Shown here: one piece after another, positions 10,015 through 19,579 of the stretch
Layout of the letters: each line of letters begins with the position of its first letter
Position numbering within the stretch: position 1 is the stretch's first letter
DNA from: Microtetraspora niveoalba
GTDB taxonomy: Bacteria > Actinomycetota > Actinomycetes > Streptosporangiales > Streptosporangiaceae
Assembly (NCBI RefSeq): GCF_001570405.1
Contig: NZ_BBYM01000050.1
Location: 18,206 to 82,205, forward strand
Direction of reading: 5' to 3'
DNA: 64,000 nt
Position numbers and translations under genes: made by a program
The notes under the pieces: model-generated
Told to the model about the DNA's origin: nothing
Seen by the model: only the letters and a program-made list of their open reading frames with translations
Database searches by the model: none

Positions 10015-11277
10015 ATGGCGCTCGCAAGCACTGCAGACACCGCTCTCGACTTCGGTCCCGCCTCCGCCCTTTCCTGCCGCGAGTGCGGCGCACGTTACGA
10101 CCTCGGCCCGATCTTCGCCTGTGTCGAGTGTTTCGGGCCACTTGAGGTGGCGTACGACTTCGGCCCGGTGACCCGCGAGGAGATCGCGGCCGGTCCGAGC
10201 AACATCTGGCGATACCGCAAGCTCCTCCCCGTCCCCGTCAACGTCGAGAGCCGGCCCAACCTCCAGCCGGGCTGGACCAAGCTGGTCAAGGCCGACACCC
10301 TCGCCGCCGAGCTGGGCCTCCGCTCGCTGTACGTCAAGGACGACTCGGGCAACCCCACCCACTCCTTCAAGGACCGCGTGGTGGCGATCGCCCTGGAGGC
10401 GGCGCGCACCTTCGGCTTCCACACCCTCTCCTGCTCCTCCACGGGCAACCTCGCCGGCGCCGTCGGCGCGGCGGCGGCCCGCGCCGGGCTCGACTCGTGC
10501 GTGTTCATCCCCTCCGACCTCGAAGCGGCCAAGATCACCATGGCCTCCGTCTACGGCGGCCGCCTGGTCGCCATCGACGGCACGTACGACGAGGTCAACC
10601 GGTTCTGCTCCGAGCTGATCGGCGACGAGCTGGGCGAGAAGTGGGGCTTCGTCAACGTCAACCTCCGGCCCTACTACGCCGAGGGGTCCAAGACCCTGGC
10701 GTACGAGATCGCCGAGCAGCTCGGCTGGCGCATTCCCGACCAGATCGTGATCCCGGTGGCCTCCGGGTCCCAGCTCACCAAGATCGACAAGGGCTTCCGC
10801 GAGCTCATCAAGCTGGGCCTGGTCGAGGACAAGCCCTATCGCGTCTTCGGCGCCCAGGCCCAGGGCTGCTCGCCGGTCTCCGGCGCGTACAAGGCCGGGC
10901 ACGACGTGGTCCAGCCGGTGAAGCCGGACACGATCGCCAAGTCGCTGGCGATCGGCAACCCGGCCGACGGGCCGTACGTGCTGGACATCGCGCGCCGCAC
11001 CGGCGGCGCGGTCGAGGACGTGACCGACGGCGAGGTGGTCGAGGCCATCCGCCTGCTGGCCCGCACCGAGGGCATCTTCGCCGAGACGGCGGGCGGGGTG
11101 ACCGTCGGCGTGTTGCGCAAGCTCACCGAGAACGGCCTGCTCGACCCCGAGGCCGAGACCGTCGTGCTCAACACCGGCGACGGGCTGAAGACGCTGGACG
11201 CCGTCGCGGCCGAGGCCCGGCCGGCCGCGGTCATCCGTCCCTCTCTCGCGGCATTCCGTACGGCTTTCGCCAACTGA
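10015..11277 (+). CDS. thrC: Threonine synthase family PLP enzyme, possible homocysteine synthase
   Basis: A 420-residue fold-type II PLP enzyme. An N-terminal zinc-ribbon-like part has CxxC pairs at residues 21/24 and 36/39 (SCRECG, ACVECF). The PLP lysine is K119 in NPTHSFKDRVV, and the phosphate loop is CSSTGNLAGAVG. Canonical threonine synthases read NPTGSFKDRGM at the lysine, so this is a divergent subgroup. It is under a SAM riboswitch and followed after 37 bases by a Gly-Gly-ending sulfur carrier, a context for methionine/homocysteine synthesis rather than threonine. The family name threonine synthase is secure; the actual reaction is open. Start chosen for AAAGG nine bases upstream and because the upstream ATG is in the riboswitch stem. 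Confidence 0.9.
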   Translation: MALASTADTALDFGPASALSCRECGARYDLGPIFACVECFGPLEVAYDFGPVTREEIAAGPSNIWRYRKLLPVPVNVESRPNLQPGWTKLVKADTLAAELGLRSLYVKDDSGNPTHSFKDRVVAIALEAARTFGFHTLSCSSTGNLAGAVGAAAARAGLDSCVFIPSDLEAAKITMASVYGGRLVAIDGTYDEVNRFCSELIGDELGEKWGFVNVNLRPYYAEGSKTLAYEIAEQLGWRIPDQIVIPVASGSQLTKIDKGFRELIKLGLVEDKPYRVFGAQAQGCSPVSGAYKAGHDVVQPVKPDTIAKSLAIGNPADGPYVLDIARRTGGAVEDVTDGEVVEAIRLLARTEGIFAETAGGVTVGVLRKLTENGLLDPEAETVVLNTGDGLKTLDAVAAEARPAAVIRPSLAAFRTAFAN

Positions 11278-11314
11278 CCGCGTTTTACCCACAAGCAACG
11301 AAAGCGAGCGAAAA

Positions 11315-11590
11315 ATGAGTGTATCTGTGCGGATTCCGACGATTCTTCGCACGTACACGGGCGGAGTCGCGGAGGTGACCGGTGAAGGCGGAACGCTTCG
11401 CGAGGTCCTGCAGAAGCTCGACGCGGACTATCCCGGTATCGGCGCCCGCATCCTCGACGAGACGGGCAAGATCCGGCGTTTTGTCAACGTCTATGTCGGA
11501 GAAGAGGACGTCCGTTTCGTCGAGGGTCTGGACACGGCGACCCCCGACGGCGTTCAGATCTCGGTGATCCCCGCGGTCGCCGGCGGCTGA
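11315..11590 (+). CDS. MoaD/ThiS-type sulfur carrier protein
   Basis: A 91-residue ubiquitin-fold protein (IPTILRTYTGG..., GEGGTLREVLQKLDADYPG, RFVNVYVGEEDVRF, VQISVIPAVAGG) with the diagnostic C-terminal Gly-Gly that is adenylated and converted to a thiocarboxylate. It resembles CysO more than MoaD, and no molybdopterin genes are nearby. Co-transcription with the PLP enzyme (37-base gap, no terminator) suggests it delivers sulfide to that enzyme, as CysO does to CysM. The E1-like activating enzyme must be elsewhere. Upstream GAGCGAAAA is a weak ribosome site, so translation may depend on coupling. Confidence 0.92.
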   Translation: MSVSVRIPTILRTYTGGVAEVTGEGGTLREVLQKLDADYPGIGARILDETGKIRRFVNVYVGEEDVRFVEGLDTATPDGVQISVIPAVAGG

Positions 11591-11607
11591 CCCCGCACAC
11601 CCTCACG

Positions 11608-11639
11608 ACACCCACGTGCCATGCCCGGTACGTGGGTGT
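11608..11639 (+). terminator. Terminator of the riboswitch operon
   Basis: Perfect 10-bp stem ACACCCACGT / ACGTGGGTGT with a 12-nt loop, 17 bases after the sulfur-carrier stop, followed by TCGCATGTTTG. It closes the riboswitch operon cleanly before the cold-shock gene. Confidence 0.8.
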
Positions 11640-11950
11640 TCGCATGTTTGACGTGCGGTTATGGCTAATGGTGCATTATGTGGACCACATGGCGTTTAGT
11701 GCAATTCTCAACTAACCAATGGTTAACCGAATATTGTCCTGATCCCGCTTTGAGCGAACGCCAAGAAGTAGTTTGGGGATTGACTCTGTTGCCCTACGGC
11801 TTGACACGGGTATGGTCGAGGACGATCGACGTAACCGGGGGCCTCTTCGGTGTCGGCGGTCAGCACTGGTCTCGGCGTAAGCATTGAGATCGGCGTTACG
11901 GATCGCGCGGGAATGGGCGTGATCTCCAGCCCAGCAAGAGGAGTCGGAAA
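11640..11950 (+). promoter_or_regulatory. AT-richer leader and promoter region of the cold-shock gene, with palindromes
   Basis: No convincing gene here; a 69-codon frame at 11678-11887 has neither ribosome site nor coding character. The stretch is visibly richer in A/T than its surroundings. It holds two perfect short palindromes, ATGTGG-A-CCACAT (11678-11690) and TAACC-AAT-GGTTA (11713-11725). Three -35-like hexamers are present (TTGACG 11648, TTGACT 11780, TTGACA 11801), none with a good -10 at 17 bases. It probably contains the promoter and a long cold-shock 5' leader. GAGGAG lies just before the GTG start of the cold-shock gene. Confidence 0.5.
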
Positions 11951-12154
11951 GTGGCGCAGGGCACCGTCAAGTGGTTCAACGCGGACAAGGGCTACGGCTT
12001 CATCGCGGTAGACGGTGGTAAGGACGTGTTCGTCCATTACTCGGCAATCATGATGGACGGTTACAAGGCCCTGGAGCAGGGGCAACGGGTGGAGTTCGAC
12101 ATCACGCAGGGGCAGAAGGGGCCGCAGGCGGAAGGCGTGCGGACCGTCGTCTGA
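11951..12154 (+). CDS. Cold-shock protein, CspA family
   Basis: A 67-residue OB-fold nucleic-acid-binding protein. It begins [18 protein letters not shown], contains RNP1 (KGYGFIAV) and RNP2 (DVFVHYS), and ends with the usual [10 protein letters not shown] strand. Such proteins melt RNA structure and aid translation in the cold or during growth. The GTG start has AAGAGGAG nine bases upstream. It stands alone between a terminator and the groEL gene, with a long leader upstream; cspA leaders in other bacteria act as thermosensors (established for E. coli, only inferred here). A second, longer cold-shock protein lies 12 kb away. Confidence 0.96.
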   Translation: MAQGTVKWFNADKGYGFIAVDGGKDVFVHYSAIMMDGYKALEQGQRVEFDITQGQKGPQAEGVRTVV

Positions 12155-12171
12155 TCCCGAGGCGGCGTATG

Positions 12172-12196
12172 GCCGGTGCTTCGGCGGAGCACCGGC
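12172..12196 (+). terminator. Terminator hairpin after the cold-shock gene
   Basis: Stem GCCGGTGCT / AGCACCGGC (9 bp, perfect) with a 7-nt loop, 17 bases after the stop. GC-rich flank, no T run. The following bases up to the CIRCE elements (12197-12371) hold no gene I can support. Confidence 0.6.
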
Positions 12197-12371
12197 GCGC
12201 GGGGCCCGGTTCGTGTGGGGCGAGCCGGGCCTCTCGCGTTCCCGGGCCCCGCTTGAGCTCGGGACGGTGGGAGGGAGGCGGCGGCGCACGCGGGACGATC
12301 CGTACAGGCCGGGTAGATCCATGATGCGCGACGTGCGAAAAAGTGATGCGGCCAGCTCAGGCCCGTTGCGG

Positions 12372-12398
12372 CTTGCACTCACATGGGTAGAGTGCTAA
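12372..12398 (+). promoter_or_regulatory. CIRCE element 1 (HrcA operator)
   Basis: CTTGCACTC-N9-GAGTGCTAA, a close match to the HrcA operator TTAGCACTC-N9-GAGTGCTAA: the right half is perfect and the left half has two changes. It lies about 148 bases before the groEL start. A TTGCAC hexamer in the left arm could double as a -35 box, so HrcA binding would block the promoter. Confidence 0.85.
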
Positions 12399-14171
<1,773 letters not shown>

Positions 14172-14197
14172 GCCGGACTTCCGAGCCTGCTCGTCAC

Positions 14198-14235
14198 AGA
14201 GAAGGGCGGTTCCCCTCGGGGAGCCGCCCTTCTCT
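14198..14235 (+). terminator. Terminator of groEL
   Basis: Long stem AGAGAAGGGCGG / CCGCCCTTCTCT extended by TTCCCC/GGGGAG around a short TCG loop, 27 bases after the groEL stop. It also faces the 3' end of the convergent DUF4190 gene and could serve both strands. Confidence 0.85.
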
Positions 14236-14276
14236 GCGTGCCGGCCCGATCCGCCGGGCCTGGGTTCCCCGGCGGC

Positions 14277-15203
14277 TCAGCCGGCCTTCCGGGTGAGCTT
14301 GCCGCCGTTCACGTCGACCACCAGGCATTTGACGGACGGGTCCTGTTTCCACGAGGCGGCGTTGGGCGGGTACAGGATGAAGCTGGCCAGCCGGTCGATC
14401 ATCGGGCTGTCCGACAGGATCCGCGCGAGCCGTGTCTCGCACTCGGACGTGGCCTTGTCCTCCGCCGCCTTCGCGCCGGGCCACGAGTCGGCCAGGACGA
14501 ACTGGGTGATCACTTCGGCGTCGTGCGGCTCGGAGCAGGACGTGGCGGTGATGACGCGGGACAGCTTGCCGTCGGCGACGCCGTTGAGGCAGTCGCCCTT
14601 CCGCAGGTCGTTGACGCTCATGAGGCCGCCCGCCGTGATCGTGCCGGAGTCGTCGCGCTGCACCGACGCCACCGCGCTGATCGCGATGACGGCGCCGATC
14701 ACCAGCACCCATACGCCGGAGACGGCGAGTCCCGCGATGGCGAGCCCGCGCCCCTGCTCGCCCCGCTTCCTGATCTGCACCAGCGCGACGATGCCCGAGA
14801 CGACGGCGACCGGCAGGCCGCCGAGGATCCCGAAGACGAGCGAGACCACGGCGAGGCCGTTCGTTCTCGCCGGGCGACCGCCGTAGGGGGGATGGGGCCC
14901 GGACGTGTACGGCCCCTGGCCGTACGGCGCCCCCTGGCCGTACTGGGAGCCCTGGCCGTACTGGGAGCCCTGGCCGTACGGGGTGCCCTGGCCGTACGGG
15001 GCACCCTGGGGCGGCGGGCCGTACGGGGCCCAGCCGGAACCCGGAGCACCGGACCCCGGGGGATACGTCGGGGGATAAGGAGAACCCGGATCGGGGGCGG
15101 GCGGGTGGCCGCCACCGGGACCGGCCGCCATGCCGGCCGGATCGGGGGCTGGGGGATGCGGGCCGCCCGAGGTGGAAGGGGGGCCCGGGGGAGATTCGTT
15201 CAC
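14277..15203 (-). CDS. DUF4190 / septum-formation family membrane protein
   Basis: About 308 residues in three parts. Residues 1-115 are a Pro/Gly/Tyr/Gln low-complexity arm with YGQG repeats. About 117-185 is a DUF4190-type pair of membrane helices (LAVVSLVFGILGG..., GLAIAGLAVSGVWVLVIG). The C-terminal 120 residues (LRKGDCLNGVADGKLSRV, SCSEPHDAEVI, CLVVDVNGG) match the septum-formation domain, probably extracytoplasmic with paired cysteines. Function unknown. The GTG start has no strong ribosome site and may be a few codons off. It converges on groEL across a shared terminator and is followed upstream by the HelR-like gene. Confidence 0.85.
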   Translation of the reverse strand: MNESPPGPPSTSGGPHPPAPDPAGMAAGPGGGHPPAPDPGSPYPPTYPPGSGAPGSGWAPYGPPPQGAPYGQGTPYGQGSQYGQGSQYGQGAPYGQGPYTSGPHPPYGGRPARTNGLAVVSLVFGILGGLPVAVVSGIVALVQIRKRGEQGRGLAIAGLAVSGVWVLVIGAVIAISAVASVQRDDSGTITAGGLMSVNDLRKGDCLNGVADGKLSRVITATSCSEPHDAEVITQFVLADSWPGAKAAEDKATSECETRLARILSDSPMIDRLASFILYPPNAASWKQDPSVKCLVVDVNGGKLTRKAG

Positions 15204-15344
15204 GGCACCACATGGTGGCCTGCCGCCCTTGTCAGCAGCAAGCGGTAAATGTCATGACGTGCGGTCAGGGTGCGGCCCCCCGAACGTGTCAGGGCGCGGC
15301 CCCCCGAACGTGTCGGGGGGCTTTTCGGTCCACGCGTATGGGAG

Positions 15345-17366
15345 CTATCCGGCCAGTTCGGCGGGGAGGTCCTTTTCGTGGATGACGGTCAATGACGTGA
15401 CGGCCCGGGTGAGGACCACGTACAGCCGGGCGAGGCCGCGCTCCTCGGCCGCGACGATGTCGGCGGGCTCGGCGACGATGACGTGGTCGTACTCGAGGCC
15501 CTTCGCGAGGCCGGCCGGGATGACGAGCAGCCGGTGGTCGCCGGTCGAGTCGGGGCCGAGAACGGCGTGGTCCACTCCGCTCTCCGTCAGGGCGGCCGAC
15601 GTCTCGGGAACGGCGGCGTCGGCGACGATCACGCCGACGGAGCCGGGGTGGGCGAGGGCTTCCGCGGCCGCCCGGACGATCTCCGCGCGAATGTCGGACG
15701 CCCGCCGTACGGACAGGGAGCCGGCGCCGGGGCGCAGCGAGCGCGGAACGGCGAGCTCGGGCGCCACGGAGGGGAGCAGGCGCGCGGCGTAGTCGAGCAC
15801 CTCGCGCGGCACGCGGAAGCCCAGCGTCAGCTCGGTGACCTCGCCGGACGGCTGGCCGAGGTGATCGAGCACGTCCTTCCACGAGCGGGCGGACCAGGGG
15901 GTGGTGCCCTGGGCGATGTCGCCGAGGATGGTCGCCGAGCCGTTGCGGCAGCGCCGTCCGAGCGCGCGCAACTGCATCGCGGAGAGGTCCTGGGCCTCGT
16001 CCACCACGACGTGGCCGTGCGAGGGGGTGCGTTCGATGAGGTCGCCCAGCTCGTCGAGGAGGGCGCCGTCCGCCGCCGTCCATCGCGCCGACTTGTATGA
16101 CCGGTACGGCTTCCGCCAGATCAGCGTCTCCTGCTCGTCGGGCGACAGGTCGGATCTGGCGGCGCGGGCGAGGAACTCCGGGTCGGACAACAACCGGAAC
16201 AGGACCTGCTCGGGCGCGAGCTTCGGCCACACCGCGTCCAGGACCTGCTTCACCGGGCGGGACCTGGCCACGGCGTCCTGGACCCGGTCGTCGGGCGACT
16301 CGCCCCGGCGCTCCATCTGCACGAGCACCGCGTTGGCCAGCCGCTGGGCGAGAGCCGTACGGCCCGGGCCGTAGCGGGTGGTGCCGCGCAGCGCGGCGAC
16401 GATCTCGCGGACCTCGTGGTCGGCCACACGGTAGCGGTTGACGCCCTTGGTGTAGAGAACGCCGTCCTCGGGTTTGGTGACGTGCAGCCAGAGGGCGCGC
16501 CTGAGCACGCCGGCCATGCGCGCGTCACCCTTGATCGCGGCCACGGCCGGATCCTCGGGGTGGTCGTGGTCGCCGAGGACGCCCGCCACGGTCGACTGGT
16601 CGACCTTCACCTCGCCCAGCGCGGGCAGCACCGAGGAGATGTAGGAGAGGAACGCCCGGTTCGGGCCGACGATCACCACGCCGGATCTGGTCAGCCGCTC
16701 GCGGTGGGTGAAGAGCAGGTAGGCCGCGCGGTGCAGGCCGACGGCGGTCTTCCCGGTGCCCGGCGCCCCCTGCACGCAGACGGTCACGCCGAGGTCGGAG
16801 CGGACGATCTCGTCCTGGTCGGGCTGGATGGTGGCGACGATGTCGCGCATGGGCCCGGTGCGGGGGCGCTCGATCTCCTCGGTGAGCAGCCTGCTCTGTC
16901 CCAGCTCGCGGCCGTCGAGGGGTTCGTCCTCGTACGCGGTGAGCGAGCCGCCCTGGTAGCCGAAGCGGCGGCGCAGCGCGACGCCCATCGGGTCGGCCGG
17001 GCCGGCTTGGTAGAACGCGCGGGACACGGGGGCCCGCCAGTCGATCACGAGGGCCCGGCTGTCGTCGTCGTGGACGTGCCTGCGGCCGACGTAGATCGTG
17101 TCGGGGAGGTCGTCGGCGGCCGACCGGTCGAGCCGGCCGAAGAAGAGCGGGGTGTCGGGATGGTCGGCGAGGGCGGCCACCCGCTGGTCGAGCAGCGCCT
17201 GCAGCACCTGCTGGGAGACCCAGTCGCCGGCCGCGTCGGCGGAGAGTGACGCGGCGTGGTCCCGCATCTTCTTGAGGGCGGCGCGGGAGAGGGCGAGATG
17301 GGCGCGTTCGGCGGCGAGCACGTCGTCGGCCGCCGATATGTCGGGGGCGAGTTGGTGTCCGGGCAT
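15345..17366 (-). CDS. HelD/HelR-like superfamily 1 ATPase (RNA polymerase recycling)
   Basis: A 673-residue UvrD/Rep-type motor. An N-terminal coiled arm (AERAHLALSRAALKKMRDHA) precedes the YVGRRHVHDDDSRALVIDWR and APVSRAFYQ block typical of HelD. Walker A is at about 200-208 (QGAPGTGKTAVGLHR), Walker B VVVDEAQDLSAMQ, then TLGFRVPREVL and the C-terminal GLEYDHVIVAEP and VVLTRA motifs. HelD proteins dislodge RNA polymerase from DNA. The actinobacterial HelR branch protects polymerase from rifamycins. The ATG follows GAGGAG by seven bases. I saw no obvious inverted-repeat rifamycin-associated element directly upstream, so inducibility is unproven. Confidence 0.9.
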   Translation of the reverse strand: MPGHQLAPDISAADDVLAAERAHLALSRAALKKMRDHAASLSADAAGDWVSQQVLQALLDQRVAALADHPDTPLFFGRLDRSAADDLPDTIYVGRRHVHDDDSRALVIDWRAPVSRAFYQAGPADPMGVALRRRFGYQGGSLTAYEDEPLDGRELGQSRLLTEEIERPRTGPMRDIVATIQPDQDEIVRSDLGVTVCVQGAPGTGKTAVGLHRAAYLLFTHRERLTRSGVVIVGPNRAFLSYISSVLPALGEVKVDQSTVAGVLGDHDHPEDPAVAAIKGDARMAGVLRRALWLHVTKPEDGVLYTKGVNRYRVADHEVREIVAALRGTTRYGPGRTALAQRLANAVLVQMERRGESPDDRVQDAVARSRPVKQVLDAVWPKLAPEQVLFRLLSDPEFLARAARSDLSPDEQETLIWRKPYRSYKSARWTAADGALLDELGDLIERTPSHGHVVVDEAQDLSAMQLRALGRRCRNGSATILGDIAQGTTPWSARSWKDVLDHLGQPSGEVTELTLGFRVPREVLDYAARLLPSVAPELAVPRSLRPGAGSLSVRRASDIRAEIVRAAAEALAHPGSVGVIVADAAVPETSAALTESGVDHAVLGPDSTGDHRLLVIPAGLAKGLEYDHVIVAEPADIVAAEERGLARLYVVLTRAVTSLTVIHEKDLPAELAG

Positions 17367-17706
17367 GCGAAACTCCTCGCGGGTCGGTGGTGGTTCGCCG
17401 TGTGGTGACGGCGGGTAGCGAAACGCAGAAGTCTACTGGCGCCGGAATATGCTCCCAACCGATTTTCCCGGCCGGGGGCGGCCGTGTCGGCGGTGCTCGC
17501 CCGCCATCGCCATGATCTCCCTGTAAGCACCCCGACACCGTGCGAAATCGAACAAATCGGCATGGCATCAATGCCGAAAAAACCGCGTAAATCGCGTGAT
17601 TTGGACTAATGATGGGGTATGCCGCGACCGGTTGTGATGGGCACCCGGCCGGCGTACAAGGGGGTGATGCGGTTGTCCCGAGCCGAAGGTATCTCCTGGA
17701 CCTAGG

Positions 17707-17745
17707 TCCTGTCTCCCAGGTCGTCAGACCTGGGTCGCTACAGGA
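17707..17745 (-). terminator. Strong hairpin between helicase genes, candidate terminator of xpb
   Basis: Inner stem CCCAGGTC / GACCTGGG (8 bp, GTCA loop) inside an outer stem TCCTGT / ACAGGA. It lies about 85 bases past the xpb stop. The whole gap 17367-17829 holds no gene I can support. Its left part, just upstream of the HelR-like start, is AT-richer and probably contains that gene's promoter. Confidence 0.5.
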
Positions 17746-17829
17746 TGTGACCGGACCCGGGCGACCGGGCCGGAGTCGCGCACGAACGGGTCGGTTCGCC
17801 GTCCCACGCCGAGGAACCCCTGGCGAGGA

Positions 17830-19494
17830 TCACCTCGCCGGGTCCTCCTCCCCCTCGGCCAGCACCTCGTCGGCGTCGACGATCTGGTACGAGTACCCCT
17901 GCTCCGCGAGGAAGCGCTGCCGATGGGCGGCGAAGTCCTGGTCGACGGTGTCGCGGCTGACCACGGAGTAGAACCGGGCGCCGCCGCCGTCGGCCTTCGG
18001 GCGGAGCACGCGGCCGAGCCGCTGCGCCTCCTCCTGCCGGGACCCGAACGTGCCGGACACCTGGATGGCGATGGACGCCTCGGGCAGGTCGATCGAGAAG
18101 TTCGCGACCTTCGAGACGACCAGCACCTGGATCTCCTTGTCGCGGAACGCCTGGAAGAGACGCTCACGCTCGCGGACCCGCGTCTCACCCTTGATCACCG
18201 GGGCGTCCAGGTGCTCGCCCAGCTCGTCGAGCTGGTCGATGTACTGGCCGATGACCAGCACCTGCTCGCCCGCGTGCCGCCGTACGAGAGCCTCGGCGAT
18301 CCGGTTCTTGGACGGGGTCGTGGCGCAGAAGCGGTAGCGCTCCTCGGCCTCCGACATCGCGTACGCCAGCCGCTCCTCGTCGCTCAGCGTGACGCGCACC
18401 TCGACGCAGTCGGCCGGCGCGATCCAGCCCTGGTTCTCCATCTCCTTCCAGGGCGCGTCGTACCGCTTGGGGCCGATCAGCGAGAACACGTCGCCCTCGC
18501 GGCCGTCCTCGCGGACCAGGGTGGCGGTCAGCCCGATCCGGCGGCGGGCCTGCAGGTCGGCCGTCATCCGGAAGATCGGCGCGGGCAGCAGGTGGACCTC
18601 GTCGTACACCACGAGCCCCCAGTCACGGGCGTCGAACAGCTCCAGGTGGCGGTACACGCCCTGGCGCTTCGTCGTCATGACCTGGTACGTCGCGATGGTG
18701 ACCGGCCGGATCTCCTTCTTCGTGCCGGTGTACTCGCCGATCTCGTCGGCGGTCAGCGACGTCCGCTTGATCAGCTCCTGCTTCCACTGGTGGGCGGAGA
18801 CCGTGTTGGTGACCAGGATGAGCGTGGTCGCCCGCGCGTGCGCCATCGCCGCCGCGCCGACGATCGTCTTGCCCGCGCCGCAGGGCAGCACGACGACGCC
18901 GGAGCCGCCGTGCCAGAAGGCGTCCGCCGCCTCCTTCTGGTACGACCGGAGCGTCCAGCCGTCCTCGGCCAGCGTGATGGGGTGGTGCTCGCCGTCCACG
19001 TAGCCGGCGAGGTCGTCGGCCGGCCAGCCCAGCTTGAGCAGCACCTGCTTGATGTTGCCGCGCTCGGAGGGATGCACGGCGACGGTCTCCGCGTCGATCC
19101 GCTCGCCGACCAGGGGCTGCACCTTCTTGGACCGCAGCACCTCTTCGAGCACCGCCCGGTCGGTGCTGGTCAGCACCAGGCCGTGAGTGGGGTGCTTCTC
19201 CAGCCGGAGCCGCCCGTAGCGGGCCATCGTCTCGACCACGTCCACGAGGAGCGCGTGCGGGACGGGATACCGGCTGAACCCGATCAGCGTGTCCACGACC
19301 TGCTCGGCGTCGTGCCCGGCGGCCCGCGCGTTCCACAGCGCGAGCGGGGTCACCCGGTAGGTGTGGACGTGTTCGGGGGCGCGCTCCAGCTCGGCGAAGG
19401 GCGCGATCGCCTTGCGGCACTCGTCCGCCCGCTCGTGGTCCACTTCGAGCAGCAGCGTCTTGTCCGACTGAACGATCAGCGGTCCGTCATTCAA
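17830..19494 (-). CDS. DNA repair helicase XPB (superfamily 2)
   Basis: About 554 residues. An N-terminal helicase-associated domain (NDGPLIVQSDKTLLLEVDH onward) is followed by RecA-like lobes with Walker A VVLPCGAGKTIVG, DEVH box LVVYDEVHLLP, motif III LTATLVREDGREGD and motif VI QRLGRVLRP. It is a 3'-5' DNA helicase of the bacterial XPB group, thought to act in nucleotide excision repair or transcription-linked remodelling. The start is a TTG (19494) with GGGAGCAGG just upstream and begins at the family's usual N-terminus; an upstream ATG adds only 11 non-conserved residues. It shares strand with a helicase-associated protein 0.9 kb upstream. Confidence 0.92.
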   Translation of the reverse strand: MNDGPLIVQSDKTLLLEVDHERADECRKAIAPFAELERAPEHVHTYRVTPLALWNARAAGHDAEQVVDTLIGFSRYPVPHALLVDVVETMARYGRLRLEKHPTHGLVLTSTDRAVLEEVLRSKKVQPLVGERIDAETVAVHPSERGNIKQVLLKLGWPADDLAGYVDGEHHPITLAEDGWTLRSYQKEAADAFWHGGSGVVVLPCGAGKTIVGAAAMAHARATTLILVTNTVSAHQWKQELIKRTSLTADEIGEYTGTKKEIRPVTIATYQVMTTKRQGVYRHLELFDARDWGLVVYDEVHLLPAPIFRMTADLQARRRIGLTATLVREDGREGDVFSLIGPKRYDAPWKEMENQGWIAPADCVEVRVTLSDEERLAYAMSEAEERYRFCATTPSKNRIAEALVRRHAGEQVLVIGQYIDQLDELGEHLDAPVIKGETRVRERERLFQAFRDKEIQVLVVSKVANFSIDLPEASIAIQVSGTFGSRQEEAQRLGRVLRPKADGGGARFYSVVSRDTVDQDFAAHRQRFLAEQGYSYQIVDADEVLAEGEEDPAR

Positions 19495-19579
19495 TGCCTG
19501 CTCCCTTGTACGGCTACCGCCTATCAAACAAGGGATCGAGCGGAATCACTCCCGGGTTCGCCGATTAGGGGGCGGCGTG

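Noticed and set aside
9811..11358. 515-codon antisense frame opposite the riboswitch operon
   Set aside because: It would run across a riboswitch and two recognised genes and has no domain content.
11315..11590. Molybdopterin synthase small subunit (MoaD)
   Set aside because: No molybdopterin genes nearby; SAM-riboswitch operon context fits a sulfur carrier for amino-acid synthesis better.
11678..11887. 69-codon frame before the cold-shock gene
   Set aside because: No ribosome site, no coding-type third-position bias, starts inside a palindrome of an AT-rich promoter region.
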